A stretch of 64,000 nucleotides of DNA, taken from the NCBI GenBank assembly GCA_964550615.1, contig CAZKAB010000007.1, positions 1-64,000 on the forward strand. The letters run 5' to 3'. Under the pieces are notes generated by a model, which saw nothing but the letters and a program-made list of their open reading frames with translations, searched no databases and was not told the DNA's origin. The translations under genes were made by a program, and so were the position numbers. Shown one piece after another: positions 9,672 through 17,632 of the stretch. This DNA is from M55B144 sp964550615. GTDB taxonomy: Bacteria > Bipolaricaulota > Bipolaricaulia > UBA7950 > UBA9294. Numbering within the stretch: the first letter of the stretch is position 1; the number at the start of each line of letters is the position of its first letter.

Positions 9672-9699
9672 CCTGTCTGCCGGTCTTCGAGCAGACAGG
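9672..9699. repeat. Perfect 9-bp inverted repeat
   Basis: CCTGTCTGC (9672-9680) and GCAGACAGG (9691-9699) are exact complements around a 10-nt loop. The core CCTGTC/GACAGG recurs in the cruciform at 9986-10003, suggesting a shared repeat family. It is too far from neighbouring genes to be an obvious terminator. Confidence 0.6.
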
Positions 9700-9975
9700 C
9701 CTTTACGAGATGATGTTCTTGATTTTGCTCTCTTTACTGTTCACGCATCACCCATCACTGTTTTCTGTCTCTGCGAGACACATAGACATTTCTTTCTCCT
9801 GCTCAAGCATCAATGGCTCTCCTAAATGAAAGGCCTTTCACCACGAAGGACGCAAAGAGCACGAAGGGAGGGAAGCACTGGGGAGTGACGCCGCTTCTTA
9901 CGATGCGTGTTGGAACGTGTCACCCCTGTCGCTGCACGCGATACTCAGGTGGGTCTAGAGCCAGTGGAATCCTGT

Positions 9976-10018
9976 AACGTTGGGACCTGTCCGCCAGGAC
10001 AGGCGTGTGCCCAACGTT
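9976..10018. repeat. Nested cruciform repeat
   Basis: The outer arms AACGTTGGG (9976-9984) and CCCAACGTT (10010-10018) enclose inner arms CCTGTCC (9986-9992) and GGACAGG (9997-10003). The two-level symmetry resembles REP-like or miniature mobile sequences. No transposase lies nearby. Confidence 0.6.
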
Positions 10019-10497
10019 GGCCGGGAGCATGCCCGGAGGGCATCCATTTCGCCGACGCACCATTTTGACATAGCGCGCCTGTTCGTCTCGTGACACCCAT
10101 CCAAATACACAACTAATCGGCAGAGCTGATAGTCAACCAGATGCCACTCTTCGTGGCCTTCGTGCTCTTCGTGGTGAATGTCGCTTGTGCTCCTTGCTCT
10201 AGCCACTTGATGCGTTCGCGCTTTGTGATTGCTGACCGCCAACTGCTGACTACTGACTGCTCGCTGCTGACGGAACTGGCAATAGCTGGGTGCTGCCTTT
10301 CTTTACTTTCCAATCCCAATTACGCCTTGCCGATAACCGCCGGCCGGTTTCCTGCAGTTGCTGCTGATCAAGACATCGAGGAGTCGATCTCTCCTGCGGG
10401 ATGCGAGCCCTGAGATGTATCCGGTGTGAGGCGCCCCTTGGAAAGGATCACTGCGTGGCTTAGTATTTGCCCATCAATATCACTGGGGGCGTAGACG

Positions 10498-11673
10498 ATG
10501 GGTAAGTATGCGTTCATTGATCAGGCACTCGATGATCTGCGCAAGCAAGGCCTGTACAACACCATCCGAACGATTGAGAGCTCGGTAGGAGCATGGGTAA
10601 TCGTCGAGGGAAAGCGTGCGCTCAACATGTGCTCGAACAACTACCTGGGGTTCGCCAACGACGAGCGTTTGTGCACCGCCGCCAAAGACGCAATCGACGG
10701 GTATGGCGTCGGCCCGGGGGCAGTGCGCTCAATTGCCGGCACGATGAGCTTGCACATCGAGCTGGAGAAGAAGCTTGCCGCATTCAAGGGCACCGAAGCC
10801 GCGCTGTCCGTTCAATCGGGACTCAACACAAACCTGGCCACAATCCCGCTTCTCATGGGCAGAGACGATGTGATCTTCACCGACGAACTCAATCACGCCT
10901 CAATCATCGACGGCTGCCGCTTGACCAAGGCCAAACGCGTGATCTTCCCTCATCGCGACGCAGACGCACTGCGTGTGCTGCTGGAGGAGAACAAGGACAT
11001 TGCAAAGAAACTGATCGTTACCGATGGAGTCTTTTCCATGGATGGAGATCTCGCTCCATTGCCCGAGATTGTCGCCGCCGCTGAGGAATACGACGCAATG
11101 GTAATGGTCGACGACGCGCACGGCGAGGGCGTCCTTGGAAGTCACGGGCGCGGGATCGTTGATCACTTCGGGCTGCACGGCCGGGTGGACATCGAGGCGG
11201 GGACCATGTCCAAGGCGTTCGGCGTCATGGGAGGGTATGTCGCCGGAAGTGCTGATATAGTAGATTACCTGCGTCAACGCGCCCGCCCATTCCTCTTCTC
11301 GTCCGCCGCCACCCCTCCCGATGTCGCTGCGTGCATCGCGGCCATAGATATCCTACAGGAGACAGATGCGCCGGTGCGCAAGCTTTGGAGCAACGCGGAC
11401 TACTTCAAGAAAAAGATGACGGCACTCGGCTTTGACACCGGCCATAGTGACACGCCGATTACACCCGTAATGCTCGGCGAGGCAGAGACCGCCTGGAATT
11501 TCTCCAAGCGCCTGTTTGAAGAAGGCGTGTTCGCAACGGCGATTGCATTCCCCACCGTGCCGCAAGGCAAGGCGCGCATCCGCGTTATGCTTTCCGCCGC
11601 TCATTCCGTTTCCGATCTCGATTTTGCACTTGAGAAATTCGCCCAGGTAGGGCGAGAGTTGGGAGTGATCTAG
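10498..11673 (+). CDS. kbl: Glycine C-acetyltransferase / 8-amino-7-oxononanoate synthase family enzyme
   Basis: A 391-aa PLP-dependent alpha-oxoamine synthase, which condenses an amino acid with an acyl-CoA. The substrate-binding stretch NNYLGF is near residue 48, the DDAHGEG aspartate region near 202, and the Schiff-base lysine lies in TMSKAFGVMGGY. The closest match by eye is 2-amino-3-ketobutyrate CoA ligase (threonine/glycine metabolism). KAS/BioF and serine palmitoyltransferase share the fold, so substrate is tentative. RidA abuts its stop codon, which fits a PLP enzyme releasing enamine intermediates. ATG start lacks a strong binding site. Confidence 0.85.
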   Translation: MGKYAFIDQALDDLRKQGLYNTIRTIESSVGAWVIVEGKRALNMCSNNYLGFANDERLCTAAKDAIDGYGVGPGAVRSIAGTMSLHIELEKKLAAFKGTEAALSVQSGLNTNLATIPLLMGRDDVIFTDELNHASIIDGCRLTKAKRVIFPHRDADALRVLLEENKDIAKKLIVTDGVFSMDGDLAPLPEIVAAAEEYDAMVMVDDAHGEGVLGSHGRGIVDHFGLHGRVDIEAGTMSKAFGVMGGYVAGSADIVDYLRQRARPFLFSSAATPPDVAACIAAIDILQETDAPVRKLWSNADYFKKKMTALGFDTGHSDTPITPVMLGEAETAWNFSKRLFEEGVFATAIAFPTVPQGKARIRVMLSAAHSVSDLDFALEKFAQVGRELGVI

Positions 11674-12051
11674 ATGAAAAAGAGAGCGATAGCCACCGAC
11701 GCCGCCCCCGCGGCAGTCGGCCCGTATTCACAAGGGATATACGCAGATGGGCTTCTGTTCACCTCCGGGCAGCTCCCGGCAACACCCGCCGGGAAGTTGA
11801 TCACAGACGACATCGAAGAAGCAGCACGACAGTCGCTTAAAAATGTCCAGGCGATCCTGGAAGCAGCCGGAGCATCGATGGCGGATGTGGTGAAGGTGAC
11901 GATATTCCTCACCGACATGAATGATTTCGCCAAGGTGAACGCGATATATGATGGCTTCTTTCCCGCACCGCCACCGGCGCGATCATGCATACAAGTGGCC
12001 GCGCTGCCCAAGGGTGCACCGATTGAAATAGAAGCAATCGCGCGCATCTAA
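11674..12051 (+). CDS. ridA: RidA family enamine/imine deaminase
   Basis: A 125-aa RidA (YjgF/UK114) protein that hydrolyses reactive enamines formed by PLP enzymes. The signature GPYSQGIYADGLLFTSGQLP is at residues 17-36 and the C-terminal part has the conserved arginine in PPARSCIQVAALPKG. Its ATG directly follows the stop of the upstream PLP enzyme, so it is co-expressed with a likely source of its substrate. Confidence 0.95.
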   Translation: MKKRAIATDAAPAAVGPYSQGIYADGLLFTSGQLPATPAGKLITDDIEEAARQSLKNVQAILEAAGASMADVVKVTIFLTDMNDFAKVNAIYDGFFPAPPPARSCIQVAALPKGAPIEIEAIARI

Positions 12052-12088
12052 ACAGCGCGCACACCGGCAAACAAGCAAAGGGATATCG

Positions 12089-13135
12089 ATGAGATTCTTC
12101 GACACTCACTGTGACACGGCAATGAAGGTGCTCGACGGCAAGCTCGATTTTCTCACCGGAGAAGGGAACGGTCACATTTCTCTTCCCGCGATGATCGAGG
12201 CGGGAGCATGTGCGCAGGTTTTCGCATGCTTTGTCCTCAGCGAGCACCATCCCGGAACCGAGCGCGAACGAGCGGAAGCAATGATCGGAACCGTACACGC
12301 GCTTGTCGCAGCAAGCTCTGAGCGGATGCGTGTTGTCCTTACGAGAGATGGCTTGCGCTCGTCGTGCACCGGGAATGGCACAATCGCCGCGCTGATCGGA
12401 CTTGAAGGAGCGGATCCACTCGAAGGAGACGCAGAAAACCTCCGCCACTTCTTCGACCTCGGTGTACGCGACATTATTCCCGCGTGGCAGGATAACGCAT
12501 TCTCGGGAACGGCATTCGGCACTGATACTCCCCTCACCGAGCAGGGAATCAGGCTCATCGAGCTAGCGGAAGAACTGGGTGTGATGGTCGATGTATCACA
12601 CATCTCCGACTCCGCGTTTCAGGTGCTCGTGAGAGCTGCGAGGCATCCGTTCATTGCCAGCCACTCCAACTGCCGCGCCCTATGTCCGACACTGCGCAAT
12701 CTCACCGATGACATGATTCGGACGCTCTCCGACAAAGGTGGAGTGATGGGGATCAATCTTTCTCCCGCCTTCCTCGACCCGGAATACTACGCCGAATCGT
12801 TTCCTCGTTGGGAGCGCGCAAGCACCGCTGAGGCAACCCAAGAGGAGAAAGATCGACTTAAGGCAGAGGTAGATGCCCTTCCGCGTCCTCCACTCGAATG
12901 GGTTGCACGTCACGTGCTGCATGCAATCGAAGTGGGCGGAGAAGACGTCATCGGGCTGGGCGGGGACCTCGACGGAATACAGAATACGCCGGAAGGAATC
13001 GATACCATCGCCGATTACGTCAACATCCCCGATCTCCTTCTTTCCGCCGGCCTGAACACGCGTCAGGTGGAGAAGGTGTGCTACCGGAACTTCCAGCGCG
13101 TGTTCGATGAGGTGCTGCCCGCAGAAAACAGTTGA
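12089..13135 (+). CDS. Membrane dipeptidase (renal dipeptidase, peptidase M19)
   Basis: A 348-aa zinc dipeptidase of the amidohydrolase superfamily. Metal-binding motifs are visible: HCDT near residue 7, the bridging glutamate in IGLEGAD near 113, and histidines in DVSHISD and ASHSNCRAL. The late GLGGDLDGI carries the catalytic aspartate region. It has no signal peptide, so it is cytoplasmic despite the family name. It ends the kbl-ridA cluster and may release amino acids for the upstream enzyme. Confidence 0.93.
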   Translation: MRFFDTHCDTAMKVLDGKLDFLTGEGNGHISLPAMIEAGACAQVFACFVLSEHHPGTERERAEAMIGTVHALVAASSERMRVVLTRDGLRSSCTGNGTIAALIGLEGADPLEGDAENLRHFFDLGVRDIIPAWQDNAFSGTAFGTDTPLTEQGIRLIELAEELGVMVDVSHISDSAFQVLVRAARHPFIASHSNCRALCPTLRNLTDDMIRTLSDKGGVMGINLSPAFLDPEYYAESFPRWERASTAEATQEEKDRLKAEVDALPRPPLEWVARHVLHAIEVGGEDVIGLGGDLDGIQNTPEGIDTIADYVNIPDLLLSAGLNTRQVEKVCYRNFQRVFDEVLPAENS

Positions 13136-13169
13136 TACGGGAGTGCGCCGCTTGTTGCTTTCGCGAATG

Positions 13170-13673
13170 TCAGCTGAGCCACGCGATAACGGCCAATGCT
13201 ATCCAGGCGCCGGCGAACACAACGGGCACCATTACCATCAGGACAAGCGGCATGTGTCGTGTGAGAAATCCGATACGCATCGCCTCCGGCTGCCAATCCT
13301 CGCATCTCCAGGATGTACCGGGAACGCATACCTTTTCTCCAGCAAGGAGCTTAGACAGGCTGCGTTGAAATTCGCCACCTGCGAATTGACCCTCGATGCT
13401 TCGCAGCAGACCCGTCACGTGGGAGGCCTCTCTTGCGGCTCTCTGTTGGCTGGTAAGCCACGCGAGACAGACAAGAACCCCCAATCCAGCAAGGATGGTA
13501 CTGAAGTATCTTCCTTCCCACATCGTGTAGGAAAAGAGAAACAGGGACAATGGAAATATCAACGCACAGTTCGCCAACAGGAATGCGCCGGCGATCGTCC
13601 AATAGCTACGCTCTTTGCCGCAAGCACTCCACGTCAACGCTTGATAGACGACCAGCCACTCTTCGAGTTCCAT
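13170..13673 (-). CDS. Small integral membrane protein of unknown function
   Basis: A 167-aa protein not assigned to a named family. It has two hydrophobic segments at about 25-70, a soluble charged stretch (about 75-130), and a C-terminal transmembrane hairpin ending VIAWLS. The start is placed at the ATG preceded by AGGGAGG rather than at an upstream ATG at 13694 that has no binding site. It runs convergent with the M19 gene, 34 nt away. Confidence 0.7.
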   Translation of the reverse strand: MELEEWLVVYQALTWSACGKERSYWTIAGAFLLANCALIFPLSLFLFSYTMWEGRYFSTILAGLGVLVCLAWLTSQQRAAREASHVTGLLRSIEGQFAGGEFQRSLSKLLAGEKVCVPGTSWRCEDWQPEAMRIGFLTRHMPLVLMVMVPVVFAGAWIALAVIAWLS

Positions 13674-13848
13674 ACGAACCTCCCTAATCCTCAATCATGT
13701 GCATCTTCAGCGTCGGCGGAAGGCGGTCGTTCCGCAATGTTTAGGACACTCGTCCGTGTGTTTGTTCTCCGCTGGTGAATGAACTAGGATATATACTGAA
13801 GCTAATTGCCCAAGGCAGGCGTGAGAGAGGTGGAGCAAGTGAATCACC

Positions 13849-15219
13849 TTGGGGGAAGTTGCACGACGGAAACTGATGATTAAGCAGATATTGGACGAAC
13901 TGGCGCATAGCGTAATCGAACTCTCGCCATATCGCCGCACGCTTGTCTCTCTCTATGAACAACCGATCTCGCCCGTTCCGGATTCGGCCACACGCGTTCT
14001 TGAATACGCTTCCTGCGGCCTCAGCCCGGAAAGCAACGAACAGGTGCTATTGTTCATCGCGGGCGGAGGGATAGTACGTGGAGACAAGTACTTGCCTTCA
14101 TTCCGGATTAGCGCATCCTATTACATCCCATCTGGAACTCTCCCGTATCCCGTCAGTCCGTGGATCACGAGCCGGCGGCGATTCATCAACGTGCGGGGCT
14201 GGCAAACCGACGATCTGTTGCTCGTGCCCCTTTGGACGGACAGCCGGATTATCGGGCAGATCTCTGTCGACGACCCAAAGGATGGAGCGCGGCCGTCCTT
14301 GACTGAGCTCCGCAAACTGGAGGATCTGGCGGATGTAACGGCGATCGCTCTCATGCAGGCGCGGCAACAAGAGGACCTCACTCAGAGGCATAGACTCTTC
14401 CACTTCCTCACTGAGAACGCGATGACCGGCGTTCTCATCGCTCAAGGAGAACGGATACGGTACGCCAATGACCATGCCATCGAGATTTTCGGATATCCCA
14501 TGGAACAACTGACCGCGGTGGAACCGTGGTGGCAGCTGTTTCACCCCGACGACCGCATGAAGCTACGCGCGACGGACAAGCTGTTCGAGACCGGAGAACT
14601 GGAGGTAAAGGGGATACGAAATGACGGAGGATCAGTATGGCTGAAGCTGCAGCCGCTGCATTTGGAATATGAGGGGAAGCCGGCCATTCTCATCAACCTG
14701 CTTGACATAAGCGAACGCGTTCGAGCGGAGGTCCTCCTCAAGGAAAAGGCATTCCGCGACCCTTTGACCGGACTGTTCAATCGCCACTATTTCGACGATT
14801 CCATCCAGATGGAGCTCAAACGGGCTCAACGATACAAGCGGCCGTTCACACTCATGATGACCGATCTCTCCAGGTTCAAGCGCATAAACGACACCCTGGG
14901 GCACCAGGAAGGCGATCGAATCCTTCACGATGTCGCACACGTAGTGCAGGAACAACTGCGGGAGAGCGACTGGGCGACCCGCTACGGCGGCGACGAATTT
15001 CTGCTCGTCCTTCCGGAAACGGGAGTGCGAATAGAGGCGCTGGCGCAGCGCTTGCGAAGTGCTGTCGAAGAGTGGAGCAAGGCCAATCTCCCGGACACGG
15101 AACTGGGGATCGACGTCGGATGGGCGACATGGACTCCGGAGGATGATCTGTCACTGTCACGGTTGTTGAAGACCGCTGATAAGAACATGTACGCAGCCAA
15201 GAACGGATTAAAAGGCTGA
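13849..15219 (+). CDS. Diguanylate cyclase with GAF and PAS sensor domains
   Basis: A 456-aa soluble signalling protein. Residues about 20-180 form a GAF-like domain. A PAS domain (about 188-300) has the typical stretch GYPMEQL and ends in a DISERVRAE linker. The GGDEF domain (about 305-450) has an intact YGGDEF active site, so it should make cyclic di-GMP. No transmembrane helix is present. The start may be TTG 13849 or ATG 13876; neither has a clear binding site. It stands alone, with no matching EAL protein in the window. Confidence 0.92.
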   Translation: MGEVARRKLMIKQILDELAHSVIELSPYRRTLVSLYEQPISPVPDSATRVLEYASCGLSPESNEQVLLFIAGGGIVRGDKYLPSFRISASYYIPSGTLPYPVSPWITSRRRFINVRGWQTDDLLLVPLWTDSRIIGQISVDDPKDGARPSLTELRKLEDLADVTAIALMQARQQEDLTQRHRLFHFLTENAMTGVLIAQGERIRYANDHAIEIFGYPMEQLTAVEPWWQLFHPDDRMKLRATDKLFETGELEVKGIRNDGGSVWLKLQPLHLEYEGKPAILINLLDISERVRAEVLLKEKAFRDPLTGLFNRHYFDDSIQMELKRAQRYKRPFTLMMTDLSRFKRINDTLGHQEGDRILHDVAHVVQEQLRESDWATRYGGDEFLLVLPETGVRIEALAQRLRSAVEEWSKANLPDTELGIDVGWATWTPEDDLSLSRLLKTADKNMYAAKNGLKG

Positions 15220-15370
15220 TCAGTGTCTCCTCAGAGACCTTCGGCCGATTCGGCTGCGTCGAGTGCGTTTCCGGCCATGATATGCTCGGGCCGTAAGCGC
15301 TCTCTCAACGGGTAGAGCCAGGCAAGCACGCTTCGAGCCGAAATCGCCGCAAAGTGCGACCGCTCCGCAA
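15220..15370. other. Convergent intergenic gap
   Basis: 151 nt between the converging diguanylate cyclase and MtfA genes. A small hairpin GTCTC-CTCA-GAGAC follows the cyclase stop and could serve as a weak terminator. Nothing coding is seen. Confidence 0.5.
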
Positions 15371-16138
15371 TCACGTGTCGGCAGAAGCGGGATCCTGTTC
15401 ATAATAGCTCTTTAGTTCATCGTAGAGCTGCGGCAGTTGCTCACGCAGTTGCTGGGGCCTCTCGAAGAAGAACTCAGTCGCCACGGCGAAGAACTCGGCG
15501 GGATTGGTCGCTCCATATCGATCAAGCAGAGTGTCCCTACCATAGGCGACATCGCGGCGGAGCTTCTCATACTCCTCGCCAAGAATGCGCGCCCATGCAA
15601 CATACATCGAGCGCCGCGGAAGGATCGGCGCGCCGTCTGTCTCGCCGTTTTCGGCGTCAAGCTGGTGCGCGAACTCGTGGAACACAACATTGTGCCCGTC
15701 ATGAATGTCGGCAGCACCGGAGCGAATATCGTCCCATGAGAGGACCACGGCTCCCCGGGTCCATGACTCCCCCAGCCGATGTTCCATCCCCTCGCTCACG
15801 ATTCCCGCGTCGTCTCGCTCGAAGTGGCGGGCCACATACGCATGTGGATAGACGATGATGGAGCGTAGGCCCGGGTAGTAGTCAGTACGGCGGTGCAAGA
15901 GCAGTACGCATGCCTGCGCGGCAACGGTAACGCGGATTTCATCGGTCATCCGCAGTCCACCCGCTCCTTCAAACCGTTTCTCCGCAAGGAACACCTGTAC
16001 GTGTTCCTCGAGTTCACGCCGATCGGCGGGTGAAAGCTGTCTCACGAAAGGAACATTTCTCTCGATAGTTTTCCGCCATGTGGCGGGGAACTCACGCGCC
16101 CGGACTTGCCGCCTCCGCCGTTCTTTCAGCCAGTCCAC
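15371..16138 (-). CDS. mtfA: MtfA-type zinc peptidase (M90 family)
   Basis: A 255-aa zinc metallopeptidase. The HEFAHQLD motif provides the HExxH zinc site, and the downstream glutamate in ATEFFFERP is the expected third ligand. In E. coli, MtfA binds the repressor Mlc (DgsA) and so affects sugar PTS genes, but the family is wider than that system. It begins with GTG, overlapping the end of the upstream two-P-loop gene by 13 nt, so the two are translated together. Confidence 0.9.
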   Translation of the reverse strand: MDWLKERRRRQVRAREFPATWRKTIERNVPFVRQLSPADRRELEEHVQVFLAEKRFEGAGGLRMTDEIRVTVAAQACVLLLHRRTDYYPGLRSIIVYPHAYVARHFERDDAGIVSEGMEHRLGESWTRGAVVLSWDDIRSGAADIHDGHNVVFHEFAHQLDAENGETDGAPILPRRSMYVAWARILGEEYEKLRRDVAYGRDTLLDRYGATNPAEFFAVATEFFFERPQQLREQLPQLYDELKSYYEQDPASADT

Positions 16139-17499
16139 GAGACTTCTCGCCTTCCCTTCCTTCGTTTTCGATTCGGACGTTCCTGGCGCTCGCTGGCACC
16201 GTTCTTACTCCACACTTCGTGCAACGCATTCAGAGCCGCGTTGTAGCGTCGATCGAGAACTACAGGATCGGTCGATTCCGGCTCATTGCACATTGTCGCA
16301 TACGGAACACTGATCCCGTTCACCGAAAGCATTCCGTATGGATCGGGAGCGATCTTGAACCAGTCGTCGATTCCGTATGTTTCCTGCATCTCGATGCGAG
16401 GCACGGAGTGCGTGAGGATACCATTCTTGCGAGTCTCGTCGTAGCGCGCCAGGTTCCGTCGCCATGACTCTTCGAACGGCACGTCAACGTACAGGATCGC
16501 CGCGCGCGACAGAATCGCGGGAGAGATCCGTGACAGGGCCTCAACATATCCATCTTCTCCTCCACGGGAGAATTCCACGATCAGGGAGTTGTGAGACAGT
16601 GCGTTCGGGTCGGAAATGATCTCAGCTACTTGTTGGTTGATCTTCCCTATTAGGAAGGACCAAAGCCCGTGGTCAGTGATCGCATAGTTCTCGTCCGCGC
16701 GGCGGGAATAGAGTCGATCGCGTCCTAATTCCTCCCACAGGTCGTCTTCCTCGAATTTTTCCCACAAGACAGGAAAGTCGTCGATCACATGGAATGGAGC
16801 GATGTGATAACGCTCGGCACGGTGCACACGGGAGTCCTTGTACATGAAGTCTATGAATTCGCTCTTGCCGCTCGCCGGCCGGCCGAGAAGCAGGATAATG
16901 TCAAACGTATCCTCGAGAGAGGCCCAGTCGCCCGTGTACGCAAGCCCGAGCGACTTTTCGATCTCCATCAGAAACGTCGACGGCTCGCGATCGGCATCGA
17001 TGGTGACAAGCTCCGATCCGTGTTCGATGTGCCATTCTTGAAGATGGGCGAGCATTGTTTCCAGATTCTGCCTGTCAATGGCGAACTCCGGTGTGCCGCG
17101 CTCGCGCTGCCGCGAAAGAGAGACCTCAACCGGAATTTCCATGCGCAGGTAGCAATCCGGCGCAGGAAGGGCATTGGCGATTTGAGGATAGCTTGCGATG
17201 AATCCATCGTCGTTCAATGCCTTTGCGTAGGCAAGATGAACGCCAAGATGCGACTCCTCCAGGCAGAGTTTCCCATCCGCCAGTGCCTGCTCAATCTCCT
17301 TTCTCCGCCTCGGGAGCGCAGCGATGATCGCCGCTGTCAGCCGGTCACGTTCGGTGAACAAGTCGATTCCTTCATGCAATACGACCTCTTTGACAAGCTC
17401 CGGCAGTACCTTGACGCGCTGCGGATAAAACCGTGCAAGAAGAGAGAGCGTCTCGCTCTTCCCCACCGCCGGCAACCCCTCAAAGACGATGTATCTCAT
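16126..17499 (-). CDS. Protein with two P-loop nucleoside-kinase-like domains
   Basis: A 457-aa protein with two Walker A motifs: GLPAVGKS at residues 8-15 and GRPASGKS at 206-213. The first half resembles thymidylate/deoxynucleoside kinases (an acidic ESHLG motif near 81, then an arginine-rich lid). The second half also looks kinase-like, with an EFSRGGEDG stretch and a C-terminal basic tail rich in RKRR. Tandem fusion of two such domains is unusual. The substrate is unknown. AGGAG precedes the ATG, and it is divergent from topA. The basic tail could bind nucleic acid, but that is inference. Confidence 0.75.
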   Translation of the reverse strand: MRYIVFEGLPAVGKSETLSLLARFYPQRVKVLPELVKEVVLHEGIDLFTERDRLTAAIIAALPRRRKEIEQALADGKLCLEESHLGVHLAYAKALNDDGFIASYPQIANALPAPDCYLRMEIPVEVSLSRQRERGTPEFAIDRQNLETMLAHLQEWHIEHGSELVTIDADREPSTFLMEIEKSLGLAYTGDWASLEDTFDIILLLGRPASGKSEFIDFMYKDSRVHRAERYHIAPFHVIDDFPVLWEKFEEDDLWEELGRDRLYSRRADENYAITDHGLWSFLIGKINQQVAEIISDPNALSHNSLIVEFSRGGEDGYVEALSRISPAILSRAAILYVDVPFEESWRRNLARYDETRKNGILTHSVPRIEMQETYGIDDWFKIAPDPYGMLSVNGISVPYATMCNEPESTDPVVLDRRYNAALNALHEVWSKNGASERQERPNRKRRKGRREVSWTG

Positions 17500-17578
17500 C
17501 TCGTTCTCCTTTTGTATCTCGCGTATTTTACCCGCTTGTGTTGTGCGCGTCCCGCCTAATGGCCATCCGGGCGCCGCG

Positions 17579-17607
17579 TTCGACTTATGCAGGTCGTTCT
17601 GTATAAT
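17579..17607 (+). promoter_or_regulatory. Promoter upstream of topA
   Basis: TTCGAC (17579-17584) and TATAAT (17602-17607), 17-nt spacer, with TG just before the -10 box. The in-frame ATG at 17606 overlaps this -10 box, which argues for the downstream TTG start of topA. Confidence 0.65.
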
Positions 17608-17632
17608 GGGCGATCAGAAAGGAGCCTGGCAA

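Larger units (their letters stand above)
9500..10497. other. Long non-coding region rich in inverted repeats
   Basis: No frame here looks coding; the short ORFs have low-complexity or Ser/Cys-rich translations. It contains several small palindromes at 9500-9640, a 9-bp hairpin at 9672-9699, two copies in opposite orientation of a CACCACGAAG...GCACGAAG repeat (9836-9870 and 10144-10180), and a nested cruciform at 9976-10018. A GCTGAC/TGACTG-rich patch lies around 10227-10275. Such clusters are typical of repeat-accumulating intergenic DNA. A structured RNA at 9505-9620 is possible but not identified. Confidence 0.6.

Noticed and set aside
10113..10319. Short minus-strand frames with His/Glu-rich translations (HHEEHEGHEE)
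   Set aside because: They arise from the ACCACGAAG repeat and do not resemble proteins.
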